A stretch of DNA of 64,000 bases from Lepisosteus oculatus (GCF_040954835.1 NC_090698.1:26403501-26467500); one strand, 5' to 3'. Positions 53,001 to 62,346 are shown, counted from the stretch's first letter. Numbers and translations: made by a program. The notes: generated by a model not told the origin, from the sequence alone.

Positions 53001-56000
53001 TATAGATTATGCTTTAAAATTATTTTTTACTTCACTCTCAGTTGAAAACTCTGTAGCACTGACTTTTATCTAACATTGAATTGTTTCTTTGAACATTCAT
53101 AGTGAAAATCACTCTTTATACTCTTTTGACACCCCCAACCTTATGGAAACAGCATAAATGAAGGGTTTTTTTTCTGTTTGGAGGGAAAAGCTTTGCTGAT
53201 AATAAAATCCGATATTTGCTGCAAATCATCAGATGCACACAGTGCTTCAGTGAAGAAACTAAATAAATGGAAATCAAGAACAACAACAAAAATGCCATAT
53301 GTACAAATCCAGCAACTACTGTACAGTACATGTAGTTTTCTTCTTCATTCTAGATTCTACAGAGTCAAGACCAAAGAAATTAAGAAACACCATTAACACA
53401 GAAGTGTGGGACGAGCAGTGACGCAGACACCTGGTTAGATTAGGCTAACAAGCCCTTAAAAGAGATAAAGTAAAGGAAGGCATCTAGATCTCTATCATTG
53501 TCTGTGTTGCCAAATAAGTTAGTTTTGATAGTGAAGTTACGTTATAGTTACAATCTCTTTACCATTTCCTACATAAGATATGAAAACTCTTGAGGCGAAA
53601 AAGAAGCAAGACCCACAACAATAACAATTTAAATTAAAAGGCTGAATGGCCTCCTCTTTCTCACAAATGTTCTTATTTTCATGGATGTTACTCTCCTTAT
53701 CCTTCGTTAGGCATAAAGTAATTGGGTTCAGTTCCACAGTTCCAATGGAAAGATAAATGCAACATGCATGAGAGACAAAAATAAAGTTCGCTCTATGAAG
53801 CACGCACCAGTTTGTATTCTAATTTTGTCAGATTTCAGACACAAAGCTAGGCTGGGCTTTGCCAGTACTGGGATGGAAGACCTCTAAGAAAAAAACAGGT
53901 TACTGCTGTACTATATGTGGTTTGGAGGTACAGTAGGTGGCGCTCTTCTCTCTGGTCCATCTGTGCATCCATTCATTTTCAAACCGCTTTATCCAGTAAC
54001 AGGTCGCAGTGGGGTTGGAGCCTATTCCAGCATGCAATGGGTGAAAGCCAGGATACACCCTGGACAAGATGCCAGTCCATCGCAGGACGGACACACAGAC
54101 ACAAACACACACACACTCACACCAGGGCCAAAGTCTTTGAACTATGGGAGGGAACTGAAGCACCCAGAGGAAACCCACATGAACACAAGGAGAAAGTAAA
54201 AACTTTGCAGCCCCAAAGCTGCAAGGCAGCAATGCTAACCATCTAGTTCCAGAATTTTCAGAACCAGTTTGGTGACGCTGTACTCTAAGAGGTCCTTTTG
54301 ATAACATGTTATCAATTGTGGTGCTGACATAACAGGCATGTATATGCAGAATATAGTAGATTTCTGTTCTATGTTTGCTTTTACATTATTACTTCTGTTG
54401 CCTAGCAAGTAAAACAAAGCAAAAAAACATAAAGAAATATACTTACAACTTGATAATCAAGGAGTAACTGGTGTTTCCTGGGTTAATGCCCTTGCGATCC
54501 AAACTGCAGCCAACGGAGATTGGGGAGAGCAGGTAAAAGCAGGAAAGAATTTTTACTTTATCAGGACTTTCTACAAAAAAAAGATTAAATACATTTTAAA
54601 AAGCAGTACTATATCATCGTGTTGGTACAAACATTTTTAAACTAGTCTAGATCACTTTGATTACAATTTTTTTGCTCTTCATGCCAAAAGATTTGACCAA
54701 TATTATTGTTTTCCTTTGTGTCCTTAAATGCTATATTCTTAAGTCTGACAAACCCTTAAGGCTAGCTATGTTGCGAAAAAAAGAATGTAATGTACTGAAT
54801 TAGGTGTTCATTATTATATTTTTTTTTCATGATGTCGGCTTGGGTTTAAAATAAAGACTGAAACAACATTTATTGCCCATACTAGTTATGCGTTATTAAC
54901 TGGCATTGTTGTTAAAAAAACTGTAAAGTAAAAGAAAAAAAATGGAATTCTGAATTTATTTAAGCGAGTAGGCGCCAATGATTTTGGGTATCCATGGTTT
55001 TATTGAAAACTAGAAAACCTTTAAGATAACCTTTTAGATACCTCAAGAACTCCAAGATGACTTAATCCTATGTAATTCCCGCTTTTATCTAACTTATCTG
55101 CTATTAAGCTTTTACCAAGTCTAAAACTGTTTCCTTTTATCTCCATGGGCATGCCTCCACTTGTAGCTGAATCTTCCAGAAGAATCTTCCTGGCCTTCAG
55201 TCTAGACTTGCACTGCACCTGACTTTCCTCGCATAACCCCGTTTCGGGGAATTTAACTGACGAACTGCCGAGAGTTTGAATTTAACACAGAAGTCAAACC
55301 TTTTGTCGTTCATGTTAGGTCTTGTTGGAAATTAAAATAGCTGAAGATAAGGGGTGTGATTTGGATTTAAATTATTGGCTCTTCCAGGGTTTGTGCCACA
55401 AGAGAACTAATTCCATAAATTAACCAGATTTAACCAGAAATCAGTTCATAGAGCCTGAAAAAATTGTAATGTAGGTCATGTACACAATTTCAGAAGTACT
55501 CCTTTAATTTAACATTAACTGAAGTTTGAACATGTTTCAGTTATTGATAGGCTAAGAAAAGACATGAAGTGAAATGATGGTCCTCAAAATCAGAATATTG
55601 CTAAAACAGTTTGATTTCCCTACCTGTTTTCATAGAGTCATCATGGGGACAATGGTTTAAGTCTTGAACACAATAACATTTATTACTGCACTGCTTCAAA
55701 TTTTCACGTGAAATTGTCACATCTGTGGATTGACCCTGGAGGAGGTTACTGCTTTTGTCTGTATAAGAAAGGCCACCTGTAAAAACATGCCAAAACATGA
55801 TGATAAATGAATATCTTGAAAATAATTTCTTACTGAAAAAATTATCCCATCCTTTTCCGGCTTTCAGTACTGTTACATATTTAATTCTATTACATATTAC
55901 AATTCTACAGGGTATGCAATGGTTTTTTCTGTTATGTGTGTGTGCTCATTTATAATGTGCTACTTTAAGAGTATAGGAGCATAAGAAAAATAGAAATGAG

Positions 56001-59000
56001 GGGAGCCTGTTCCGCTCATCTAGCTCACTTGATTGCTGTAGCTAAGTGATTCACAGACCTTATCCAGTCATTTCTTGAAGGAAGCCAATGAGGCTGTCCA
56101 ATAACAAAGTACTTCATCTAATCCCACCATGTATCCCCATTTGACATGGGGTCATTTTTCAAATAAACCTATTCAATAAAATCTTTTCTTTTCATGTTGC
56201 CATGTAGCTCTACCTTAGATCTTAAAAAAGAACATGAAGAGAATGACAGTAATATCATCACTCAGGAAACTTGTCATCACTGAACTTCGTTAACTGAACT
56301 ATTGAACTTTAGGTTTATACCACATATAGTATGACAAATCAGGCACCTCTGATAAATGATTTAATATATTAAAGTCAATTTCATTTAACAATTCTGACAG
56401 GTTATCATTAATGTTGCCCAAGTTATGAACACTCTTCAGTGAACAAATGTTCTTAAGAAAATGACAATGTGTCTTCTTAACTCCAGCGTGGCAACCAATC
56501 TCTCAGATGTCTGTTCCATCCTGCAGCATGGAAAACTTCACTTAATACTTATTATACCCCTCCCTGTGAAACCATGTCTGAGAAAATATAATGATTTTAG
56601 GCCAATTGCTCTTACATTAGTTTTGATTAAATCACTGGAGAGCACTTTAGTTCCGAAACCAAGTCAGTTAAGAGTAAACCTGATTAATTTCAGTTTGGTT
56701 TGAAACAAGGGCACAGTACAAAGTACTTACTTTCACACACCTTATCTGGAAACAATTGGATAAAATCAAAACATATGCTAGGATATGTTTTGCTTGACTT
56801 TTGGTCAACAAAATCTGACTGCATATTCTATTGTAAAATGATCCATATCTAACATTTTGGTTTATTTCATTACTTACAAAAAGACTGCAGCAGGTTAAAC
56901 TTACTAATATACATTCTTTTGATGTACTAAATAACTGTGGAGTGCCCCCATAAATGAGTGGGTTCAACACTGCTCTTCACTCTCTGCACGAAATGATTGT
57001 GTTGCCAGTGGTCCAAACCAATTCTTAATCAACTTTTCTAATGATTCCACCTTGCTTTTTCTGATGAATGATAATGATGACCCAGAATGTTAACAATGTA
57101 AATAGCCTGATGTGACCAGATTCTAAATGCTAAAAAATTGAATCTAATCTGTGTTTGAAGGCACATGTTGACTTTATTTATTACAATATTGAATTGAATT
57201 TCTTCTATGGTTATGGGTTTTTGGTGCTTGTAATCAGATTCTGTCCATGTCTGTGAGTTCTGTGATACAGATTCTGTCCATGTCTGTGAAAATGTAATGT
57301 GGTATGGAATATCCATCTGATATAACTCTTTCTGTTAAAAGGTAAAATGTTCAGACTGTTGAGGATGTGCTCTATGATACTGATGCAGCCACTTCAGCAG
57401 AGATTTAAAACTGCTTACATTAAGAATATGTTGAGACTAGCTGCTAGTATCTCCTCTGATCTCTAAGGTATGTACAGTGTGAAGAACACCAACTTTTGAC
57501 TTCAATCAGATGTTTTAGAGTCCCTCCATGTAACAGAATAAGTAATTCTTTTATCTCATACTTAATCATTACTTCATAACAAATGAGTCATGGTTTATGG
57601 AAAAGTGTTATCATGTGCAATAGTGAAGGGGAAATGTGTATTTATATGAGCTTGGTGTAATTGTGGAGGAAGTAAATGTATAGGGGGTATGTGAAGTTCT
57701 ATAGAAATGGTGTGAAAAATATGTAGGGGTAAAAATCTGTTTTGCAATTTTGTTTATTAATGTAATGTTTACTTGTACTGTTTGTATGTTTCCTAAGTTT
57801 CTGTGTGTGTGAAACATAGCTGTTTTGAAGAAGTAAAATTTCTGAGAAATAATACAAAACCCTTTTATGGTATAATGTATAATGACAGAAAAATTGAAAT
57901 AAAACAAATGTAAGGGGCAAGAGAGAGATAATGGATTTCCATGTTACACCTACCTTGAAATATCCATACAATTAGAAGGCAAATAAACCTCACACTGCAG
58001 GACACTTTCGTTTTGCTCACTGAAAAATACAAAATTACTTAGCTTTTATTTTGCTGCATTTTTTTATCTGGTACTTAAGGAAAAAAGAAAATAATTAGAA
58101 AACAATAAATGTTGCCAGTTTTCTTTTTGGGAGATGAGCAAAGACCAACTACGAGTATAGTGGTTCTATGAAAGGCAGGAAAGAAAACAGTGCAATATTG
58201 TTCTGACCTCCATGTCTGAGACATTTTCAACATTTTGAATAGTACTATACATCTACAAATCTTGTAAAGACTAGTAAAATAGACTACAATGCATGTTGAA
58301 TTATTAAAAATCAACATACCATTAAAAAAGTTCCCATACTCCAACTCAGGACTACAGGAAATTATTTCACATCCACAATTTATTTTTATATAAAACATGC
58401 AGAGTTTGTATGTTGTTTCTGTCATTAAATAATCTTATGTATTCCACCTTTGTGTGCATTTACTGTAAAACTCTTCAAACCTGACTTAAAATAACAGCAT
58501 AGAAAATAGCATGTTAAAATAAAGGGGTATTATAATATTGTGACATTTTCCACTAAACTGTCCATTTATTCACGAGTCATTACTAACAAGGAGAGACAGA
58601 ACCCCCCTCTCCAGTTCATTAGCTTTCTCAGGACTGCCAGTGTAAACTGTAATATTTTTAAAAGAATAACATAAGTAGGTAACTTTCAGTTTGACCTCTG
58701 AAATTGATGAAAGGTTACAGAAACTGTAAAATCGAAATAAAAATGGCAGAATGTCTGAACAGTAGGTGTGAACTTAACCACAATGTTTTCTAAGGTTCTT
58801 GTAATCTCAGAATCTTACATCATCAGGCCTAAAGAAGAAACAGGATTAATTCTTGTGTACTGTAACTCTTGTGCAATCCCTGCTTTCCTATAAAAACCCC
58901 TTTGTTACTAGAAATGACTCAAAAATAAAAAAGACTAAAGAAAATACAGTTTTTTCTTTCTGTTGGATATTATATTTGAGTCTCAACTCGATCTTTTAGC

Positions 59001-62000
59001 TCACCTAGAATTGTATAATGATATTTATGGTACTGATACCAAATTAACGTTTTGATTTTTAATCTCTTTTTTTCTTAAATTAAAAAAGTGTTTAGTTTCT
59101 CCAACTCAAAGGTATTCTGCTGAATCTATTGGATTCTATTTCTATTGGAAACACAATGCAGATTTCTAAAATGTACAGTACCTTAAAGTTTGTGTCAACG
59201 TCATGCACAGTATTTTGTCACTATTGTCACAGAGGCTAATCCATGCGATATGCATTTGAATAAACAGAAAAGGCATTGCTTATATTATATTTTTGTCTAC
59301 AGAAGTAAACAACCTCCTAGGGCAAATGAAATGTACTGGAACAGCAATCAATACGGAAGGGTAAAATCAGATTGTCAAATCTGTAAGATTAACATACCAT
59401 CTAAAAGTATGTTTATGACAGCAATGTGTTATTCAGCAAAGAAAAAATACAGATACAACTATGTAGTCTCCTGCATCCTGCAGCAATATTGAAAATGACA
59501 TGTTTAGCATGCTTTTTAGTGTTGGGGGGTGAAGAATTAGAACATTTAAATACTGGATGCTATGCTCAAACTGTTTTACAGTAAATTATCTTGCTTTATT
59601 TCACATAAGCTGTTCAATTAATAAGCAATGATCAAATCGTACATGACAGCTTTAAAATCAAACAAAACAAGCACATATAAATTGCCATTTGCTTTTTAAG
59701 AGGTGAGCAGACAGGTTTCTTGATTGTTTGAGTAGTGTAACTGTCAAAGGGCCCTGAAGATGTAAAAAGGAACTGGACTCTGAATCGAATGACTGGGTTT
59801 TAGTGAGCTCAGTTACTGCTACAAATAATTATTGTGTTTCTGTAAGCTGTTCTTGAGCATACTGAATGTGTGTGGGATTGGATGCATGGATGTAACAACT
59901 TAAAGTGCTATATGGGTGGTACTTGGTACTCTCTGGTCTGGAGGCTGAGGTCATGTGTTTAGTATAGCACCCCCATACTTAAGAAAGATCAAAATTGGAC
60001 TGAAGAGATTCAGGTAACAGGAGCAAACCACTGAAAATGGGGGTTTGTCCAAAGACTGCTGGTGTTGCTCGTCTCTGTTGCTGCTGTTGGGGGAAGAGAG
60101 GTTTTCACTGTTGTGCATGGTTGGTGCCCCAGCAGAGCCAGCTTTCTGTCAGTTTTGGATGCTAAATAAACTCTGCAACTTTGCACTTGAACTGTTCATT
60201 TCTGTATTTGTCCTTCATCACAGGAATTCCTGCACAAACCATTAGATTCTTTTACAGTCTGCCGTTCCCTGGATTTCCAAAACACTGGGTAAAATCATGT
60301 AATTTAATAAAAATCAGTGCGACACGATCCTTTGAAGCCAGAAATATACCTAGTTGGTCTTCTCTGGACTGGTGTCCTTGTGTACACAATGGCTACAACA
60401 TGTGAAGTTCCAGGAAAGTCACTCACTGTCTAAATGAAAGCACTAACAGCTGAGGTGAAATTTCCATCTTCAGTGGGCCACAGAGAGTTTGAGGTGGCAG
60501 CAGTGAGACTGGTGGAGTCACCAGTGGATCCTAATTTGCCCTTTGACAGATCTGACAGAAGACAGCATCTGTGGAGACACTGTGTGAGTGTTACAGTATA
60601 TTGCGTTTTTTCAAGCTGACTGATTCGGAGTGGTGAAAAACTGATGATACAGGGTGAAATCTGCTTTAACACAGGAATGGTATTGGTTCAGATTGAGGAC
60701 CAAGCAACCAAACTCCATGGCTGCATGTGACAAAGAGCTTTCCCAAACCTTCATCCTCCCCAACCACTGTCTGCCATGCCAGGTTCGTGACACCTCAGAC
60801 AAGGACTAAAAGCAACACTGTTGTTCAGATCGTCATCATCTGTTTTCAGTAACTGTTTAATTCTCAGAAAGTCATGGAGAGCAAAAGCCTAACCTAGCCA
60901 ACACAGGATGCAAGACTGCCCTTCATTCTGGATGGGATAACAGGGCACAAACACACATATACTGGGGAGTATAAAGAAATGCCAGTCAACCTGGAACACA
61001 TGTCTTTGGATTGATTATGTGAGTAAACTGGAGCACCCAGAGAAAGCCTACATCAGGGATAGGCTAACCTGGTCCTTGAGACAAAGACGTCAGTTGTGTT
61101 TTCCATATCTTAATCAGGTGTTTCTTAAAAGCTGCCTCTGTAGCCTACATGAACCTGTAACAGCCTGTCATTGTCATGCTTACTTTTCCCTGCTGTACAC
61201 GGATAGTACTGCTGTACTTGTCCCTCTATCCGTGTACAGCAGAGACATGTAACCATGACATGTAAACCCCACTGGGGCACCCCAGTCAGGAAATGAAACC
61301 AGAGCAAAACACTGTAGAGACAAAAACAGCCTGGCCACTCTGCTAAACTCATTCAGACCAACAGTGAAAATAGGTCTTTAGTCTTTTTGCTTTTCCATGT
61401 TATATGAAGGAGACAGAAATAACATGAGATCCCAGAACCCTTTGGGTAGGATGTCTGTTGAGGTCAACTGCTACCATTAATTTCTAATTAACCTTCATTT
61501 AACTCGAAAGAGCTGCTTTGCAGATTTTAGTCTTACAACAGAGGTATGTAATGCAATGCACATTATATACAGTAATGTAGTAATACCGTGGTAAATACAG
61601 AATTATACAAATATTATACAACTACAGCGGTATCTGAAGTGTAAATTTTAGATGGGTAATTGACTTTCACGTTATTTATTATATTAATTGTGGTACAAAC
61701 GTAATTTAGAATTATAAAACTGAATCTTATTGTTTTTATATGGCTCCTTCCTTTCATAACACGTATTAGTTACCTAAGCTGTATAACCGAAATGATACTA
61801 TTCAGTTGCATTTACTGTGATAAAACTATCTTAAAGTTTAAATTATGGCTTCTTGTTTTAAATGCCACCTGTAGTAGTTTAGAATCGAGATGGTGAACTA
61901 AAAAACGAATCCAGGTAAAATGACTGTAGGAAAAGTTTTCCATATGGTGCGTTGCATATTTCAATAGCAAACTGAAGTATAGACTTCAGTTGTACACTAC

Positions 62001-62154
62001 GACTCGCTTGTGTAATTCACAGATCACTTACAAAATAACTGCGCAAATCTTGACAGTCAAACCACACATTCCGAACTGATCTTGTGCTCACTGGAAATAT
62101 AAAGGAATACAGCTTTGTTTTTAAAAAAAATAAAACAGACTTACGTTTTTCCAT
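37684..62154 (-). CDS. il31ra: Interleukin-31 receptor subunit alpha-like (whole spliced coding region)
   Basis: gp130-like class I cytokine receptor; in mammals IL31RA pairs with OSMR to bind IL-31. I joined 16 exons on the minus strand: 62154-62145, 58019-57954, 55776-55624, 54570-54447, 51677-51550, 50083-49947, 46225-46066, 44211-44129, 43628-43412, 43011-42835, 42507-42406, 41825-41682, 41266-41126, 40209-40125, 38661-38580, 38094-37684. They run in frame for 739 codons, near the human 764. Order: signal peptide to about 29, a cysteine-rich linker 26-76, cytokine-binding pair 77-259 with HWSDWS (W245-S249), three fibronectin III domains 260-547, membrane helix about 553-573, box 1 KIPNPSSS about 584-591, short tail. 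There is no Ig domain, as in IL31RA and unlike gp130. KCYNISVYP...QAYLKEG and DILKP...GDLKVVN match IL31RA best. Position tail to tail with il6st also fits. An independent gp130 duplicate is the alternative. Confidence 0.87.
38580..38661 (-). CDS. il31ra: il31ra exon 15: box 1
   Basis: 82 bases, residues 576-603: FIKKTFFKIPNPSSSTLGKW. The IPNP core with flanking hydrophobics is the JAK-binding box 1, as PTVPNPAESS in human. It lacks the Trp found before the prolines in gp130. Confidence 0.9.
39050..39960. other. Unidentified mid-GC block in an il31ra intron
   Basis: Unlike the AT-rich flank, this block reads like old coding or mobile DNA. The plus strand has an 81-codon frame at 39054-39287 and a stretch near 39815-39912 reading VVNSGPAGILSGPQTRLAVA and on to a stop. 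Several shifts and stops break any long frame. I do not recognise the source. Confidence 0.3.
40125..40209 (-). CDS. il31ra: il31ra exon 14: transmembrane helix
   Basis: Residues 548-575: STKDAVNTTVSVIILLFF then MGIIFVFIKA, about 21 hydrophobic residues followed by a Lys. Acceptor TTTTCAG, donor GTAAGT. Confidence 0.88.
40305..40450 (-). repeat. Fish retroposon tail-family copy, decayed
   Basis: CATCCATCCAATCATCCATT followed by GAGCCGGAGCCTATCATTAG and GTGGGTAGCATGTGTAGGCT: reverse of the (GGAT)n-ending family. Confidence 0.45.
41126..41266 (-). CDS. il31ra: il31ra exon 13: second half of fibronectin III domain 5
   Basis: 141 bases, residues 501-547: NSRELEYKFTNLTPNTKYT, AFTNGGNST, HTFKTPLF. 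Same length as the il6st D6 exon. Confidence 0.9.
41385..41480 (-). repeat. CR1-like LINE fragment
   Basis: ACTGATCCAAGGATCTTATC CTGCCATTTCTGATGG resembles the reversed family phrase seen at 43680 and 56030. Confidence 0.35.
41682..41825 (-). CDS. il31ra: il31ra exon 12: first half of fibronectin III domain 5
   Basis: Residues 453-500: PRIGPNVTLGG, IVKWKEINKEERNGF, IKNYLVILQ. The WKEI...ER.G pattern matches IL31RA (WKEIPKSERKG). Confidence 0.92.
42406..42507 (-). CDS. il31ra: il31ra exon 11: second half of fibronectin III domain 4
   Basis: 102 bases, residues 419-452: LEPLKCYNISVYPIYEGVPG then SEQAYLKEG. This is among the closest matches to mammalian IL31RA (CYNISVYP, QAYAKEG). Confidence 0.93.
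42835..43011 (-). CDS. il31ra: il31ra exon 10: first half of fibronectin III domain 4
   Basis: Residues 360-418: DLPAVRGVTITPEG, LCVEWETPKMPVTEYVIQW, HWQRINNTV. The EYVIQWC strand parallels the gp130 and IL31RA D5 core. Confidence 0.9.
43412..43628 (-). CDS. il31ra: il31ra exon 9: rest of fibronectin III domain 3
   Basis: Residues 288-359: GIILGYRVYYMPTN through AYNLVGNSPKSSLRIPAVGQE. NSPKSSLRIP mirrors SLGKSPVATLRIPA of IL31RA. I ended it at the donor GTATGG (GT at 43411) because that restores phase 1; a second GT 10 bases on breaks the frame. Confidence 0.88.
43675..43850 (-). repeat. CR1-like LINE fragment
   Basis: GCCATTTAGCTTGGTTGGTT then CTAACTGGTCCAAATATCCC and TTTCCTGATTACAGTATC match the reversed family phrase with decay. 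Confidence 0.4.
44129..44211 (-). CDS. il31ra: il31ra exon 8: start of fibronectin III domain 3
   Basis: 83 bases, residues 260-287: APYKALNIWQTTQAP then RKVLLMWK. Matches the il6st exon of the same length, down to the LLMWK end. Confidence 0.9.
44490..46020. repeat. Old fish retroelement fragment, split by a later insert
   Basis: The stretch 44520-45300 (GACAGGATTTGAAAGTGCTG; CAGGCAGCCAGTGTATGGAA; AAGAACACAGCCCTTTGGGA) and 45910-45965 (TGTCTACATTATCAAAGGCA, GCACTGAGCTCTAGCAGGAT) read as two halves of one dispersed fish repeat. A second repeat at about 45650-45870 lies between them. It lies in the il31ra intron before the WSDWS exon. Confidence 0.45.
45650..45870 (+). mobile_element. Short retroposon inserted in an older repeat
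   Basis: GTGCTCAATGAGCACTGGGC GCC at 45700-45722, then CTCTGACCCCAAGCTTCTCT, GACAAATTCCTAATGCAAG and the tail AATAAAGTTATCTAAATC with a short repeat end. The tail is of the kind that ends many fish LINE-dependent short retroposons. Confidence 0.5.
46066..46225 (-). CDS. il31ra: il31ra exon 7: WSDWS half of cytokine-binding domain 2
   Basis: 160 bases, residues 207-259. Holds IKDLQPFRNYSVSISC and HWSDWS (W245-S249), the class I receptor signature. Same length and phases as the il6st WSDWS exon. Confidence 0.95.
49108..49132. repeat. (AAT)n microsatellite
   Basis: About eight AAT units forming the 3' end of the SINE copy. Confidence 0.85.
49108..49571 (-). mobile_element. 5'-truncated copy of the 5S-headed SINE
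   Basis: Near-identical in body to the copy at 12.6 kb, ending in the full tail (AAAGTGCTATATAAGTGTAA GCAAT) and a (TTA)n run. It stops at the body (GGCCCCACTAAC, 49560-49571) and has no 5S head. Truncation at the 5' end is typical of LINE-driven reverse transcription. Confidence 0.8.
49947..50083 (-). CDS. il31ra: il31ra exon 6: first half of cytokine-binding domain 2
   Basis: Residues 161-206: VKLHPPEITRVNGT through GCRLRYKAHSADQWMQ. The KLHPPE hinge matches the PPKIFRV region of mammalian receptors. Leaves in phase 0. Confidence 0.86.
51550..51677 (-). CDS. il31ra: il31ra exon 5: second half of cytokine-binding domain 1
   Basis: Residues 118-160: NSRHCTYCTF, which holds the second cysteine group, then YNLEVSVIARNIISRSES, the strand matching EVEAEN in IL31RA. 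Confidence 0.85.
53636..53685 (+). repeat. CR1-like LINE 3' tip
   Basis: AAAAGGCTGAATGGCCTCCT then CTTTCTCACAAATGTTCTTA is the last phrase of the family; almost all of the element is missing. Confidence 0.5.
53935..54245 (-). repeat. Fish retroposon tail-family copy
   Basis: Reverse orientation: CATCCATTCATTTTCAAACC GCTTTATCC, then ACACCCTGGACAAGATGCCA, GTCCATCGCAGGACGG, a (CA)n run and CACCCAGAGGAAACCCACAT. Ends at CAGCAATGCTAACCATC. Better kept than the copies at 20.3 and 40.3 kb. Confidence 0.75.
54447..54570 (-). CDS. il31ra: il31ra exon 4: first half of cytokine-binding domain 1
   Basis: Residues 77-117: ESPDKVKILSC, aligned with PPEKPKNLSC of gp130, then VGCSLDRKG. The usual CxW signature is CSL here, so the conserved Trp is absent. 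Phase 1 in, 2 out. Confidence 0.85.
55624..55776 (-). CDS. il31ra: il31ra exon 3: cysteine-rich N-terminal linker
   Basis: 153 bases, residues 26-76. Starts GGLSYTDKSSN and ends NHCPHDDSMKT. It holds four cysteines in 14 residues (C55, C59, C61, C68: CSNKCYC...HC). It sits where gp130 has its roughly 100-residue Ig domain, and I recognise no known fold. Both splice sites are good and the phases fit (1 to 1), so the exon could be skipped without changing frame. Confidence 0.75.
55985..56220 (-). repeat. CR1-like LINE 3' fragment
   Basis: GAGCATAAGAAAAATAGAAA, TCCGCTCATCTAGCTCACTT, TTTCTTGAAGGAAGCCAATG: the reversed 3' part of the family, better kept than other copies here. Confidence 0.6.
56460..57050 (+). 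mobile_element. Non-LTR reverse transcriptase fragment
   Basis: The plus strand reads IIPLPVKPCLRKYNDFRPIA LTLVLIKSLES, the PxPK...NDFRPxALTSxxxK block of non-LTR RT, then after frame breaks the SLLTKRLQQVKL and CGVPP...GFNTALHSLHE pieces (normally GxPQGxxLSPLLFxLY). Stops and shifts throughout; inactive. The CR1 fragment just upstream is in the opposite orientation, so it is a separate insertion. Confidence 0.7.
57954..58019 (-). CDS. il31ra: il31ra exon 2: signal peptide
   Basis: 66 bases coding LSKTKVSCSVRFICLLIVWIFQ: basic start then a hydrophobic core. Acceptor TTTTCAG, donor GTAGGT. The exon opens with TG, which also makes a chance ATG only if the upstream exon ended in A; with the C ending found, it reads Leu. 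Confidence 0.78.
60890..61060 (-). repeat. Fish retroposon tail-family copy, decayed
   Basis: CCTAACCTAGCCAACACAGG, TTCATTCTGGATGGGATAAC AGGGCAC, then ACATGTCTTTGGATTGATTA and GGAGCACCCAGAGAAAGCC follow the family order in reverse. Confidence 0.5.
61190..61242. repeat. Perfect 17-base inverted repeat
   Basis: Arms CTGCTGTACACGGATAG (61190-61206) and CTATCCGTGTACAGCAG (61226-61242) are exact reverse complements around a 19-base loop. A further pair, TGTCATG (61172-61178) and CATGACA (61254-61260), lies outside. The function is unknown. Confidence 0.9.
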
Positions 62155-62320
62155 TTGTCACATGCAGTGGAAAAATAGAACAAAGGGTATTGAATTCAAA
62201 GATTCTGTAGCTTGAAGTACAACGTACACAGCGGTGTTCCGGATTTAAAACCCGCTGAGCTGGTTGGTAAATCTAAAAGGAAATGCGTGCAGCGGACTGC
62301 AATAAACTGGCAATTTGCCG
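62145..62320 (-). CDS. il31ra: il31ra first exon: leader and start codon
   Basis: Only the last ten bases code (ATGGAAAAAC, 62154-62145), giving MEK plus one base; the donor GTAAGT follows at 62144. I chose this ATG because it joins in frame to the hydrophobic segment of the next exon and the result looks like a signal peptide. A minimal start-stop uORF lies nine bases upstream (62163-62158). Context is modest: C at -3, G at +4. The 5' end is inferred from a TATA-like motif. Confidence 0.6.
62158..62163 (-). promoter_or_regulatory. il31ra: Start-stop upstream ORF (ATG TGA)
   Basis: In the leader just before the chosen start the sequence reads ATG, TGA, CAA, ATG. The first ATG is followed at once by a stop, so a scanning ribosome that starts there ends without making a peptide. 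Such elements can stall ribosomes and lower main-ORF translation. It matters only if the transcript starts upstream of 62163. Confidence 0.5.
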
Positions 62321-62346
62321 TTTTAAAAATTTTGGCTGCGTTTGTG

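Larger units (their letters stand above)
51678..54446 (-). other. il31ra: il31ra intron 4
   Basis: Holds a CR1-like end at 53636-53685 and the tail-family repeat at 53935-54245. 51678-53600 shows nothing I recognise. Confidence 0.5.
55777..57953 (-). other. il31ra: il31ra intron 2
   Basis: Carries a LINE 3' fragment (55985-56220, reverse) and an RT fragment (56460-57050, plus). 57060-57950 shows an imperfect doubled phrase (ATTCTGTCCATGTCTGTGA at 57237 and 57268) and otherwise nothing recognised. Confidence 0.5.
58020..62144 (-). other. il31ra: il31ra first intron
   Basis: About 4.1 kb. Holds a decayed tail-family repeat at 60890-61060 and a perfect inverted repeat at 61190-61242. 58020-60880 and 61300-62140 have nothing recognised; a 100-codon frame at 59190-59492 looks like chance. 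Confidence 0.5.

Noticed and set aside
57954..58019. il31ra start codon split by an intron (A, then TG at the exon 2 start)
   Set aside because: The upstream exon at 62145 ends in C after an in-frame ATG, giving Leu at the junction and a normal start in exon 1.
59190..59492. 100-codon plus frame with a CxxC (DCQICK)
   Set aside because: A single CxxC is not enough for a zinc finger, no other conserved phrase is present and the composition is that of the intron.
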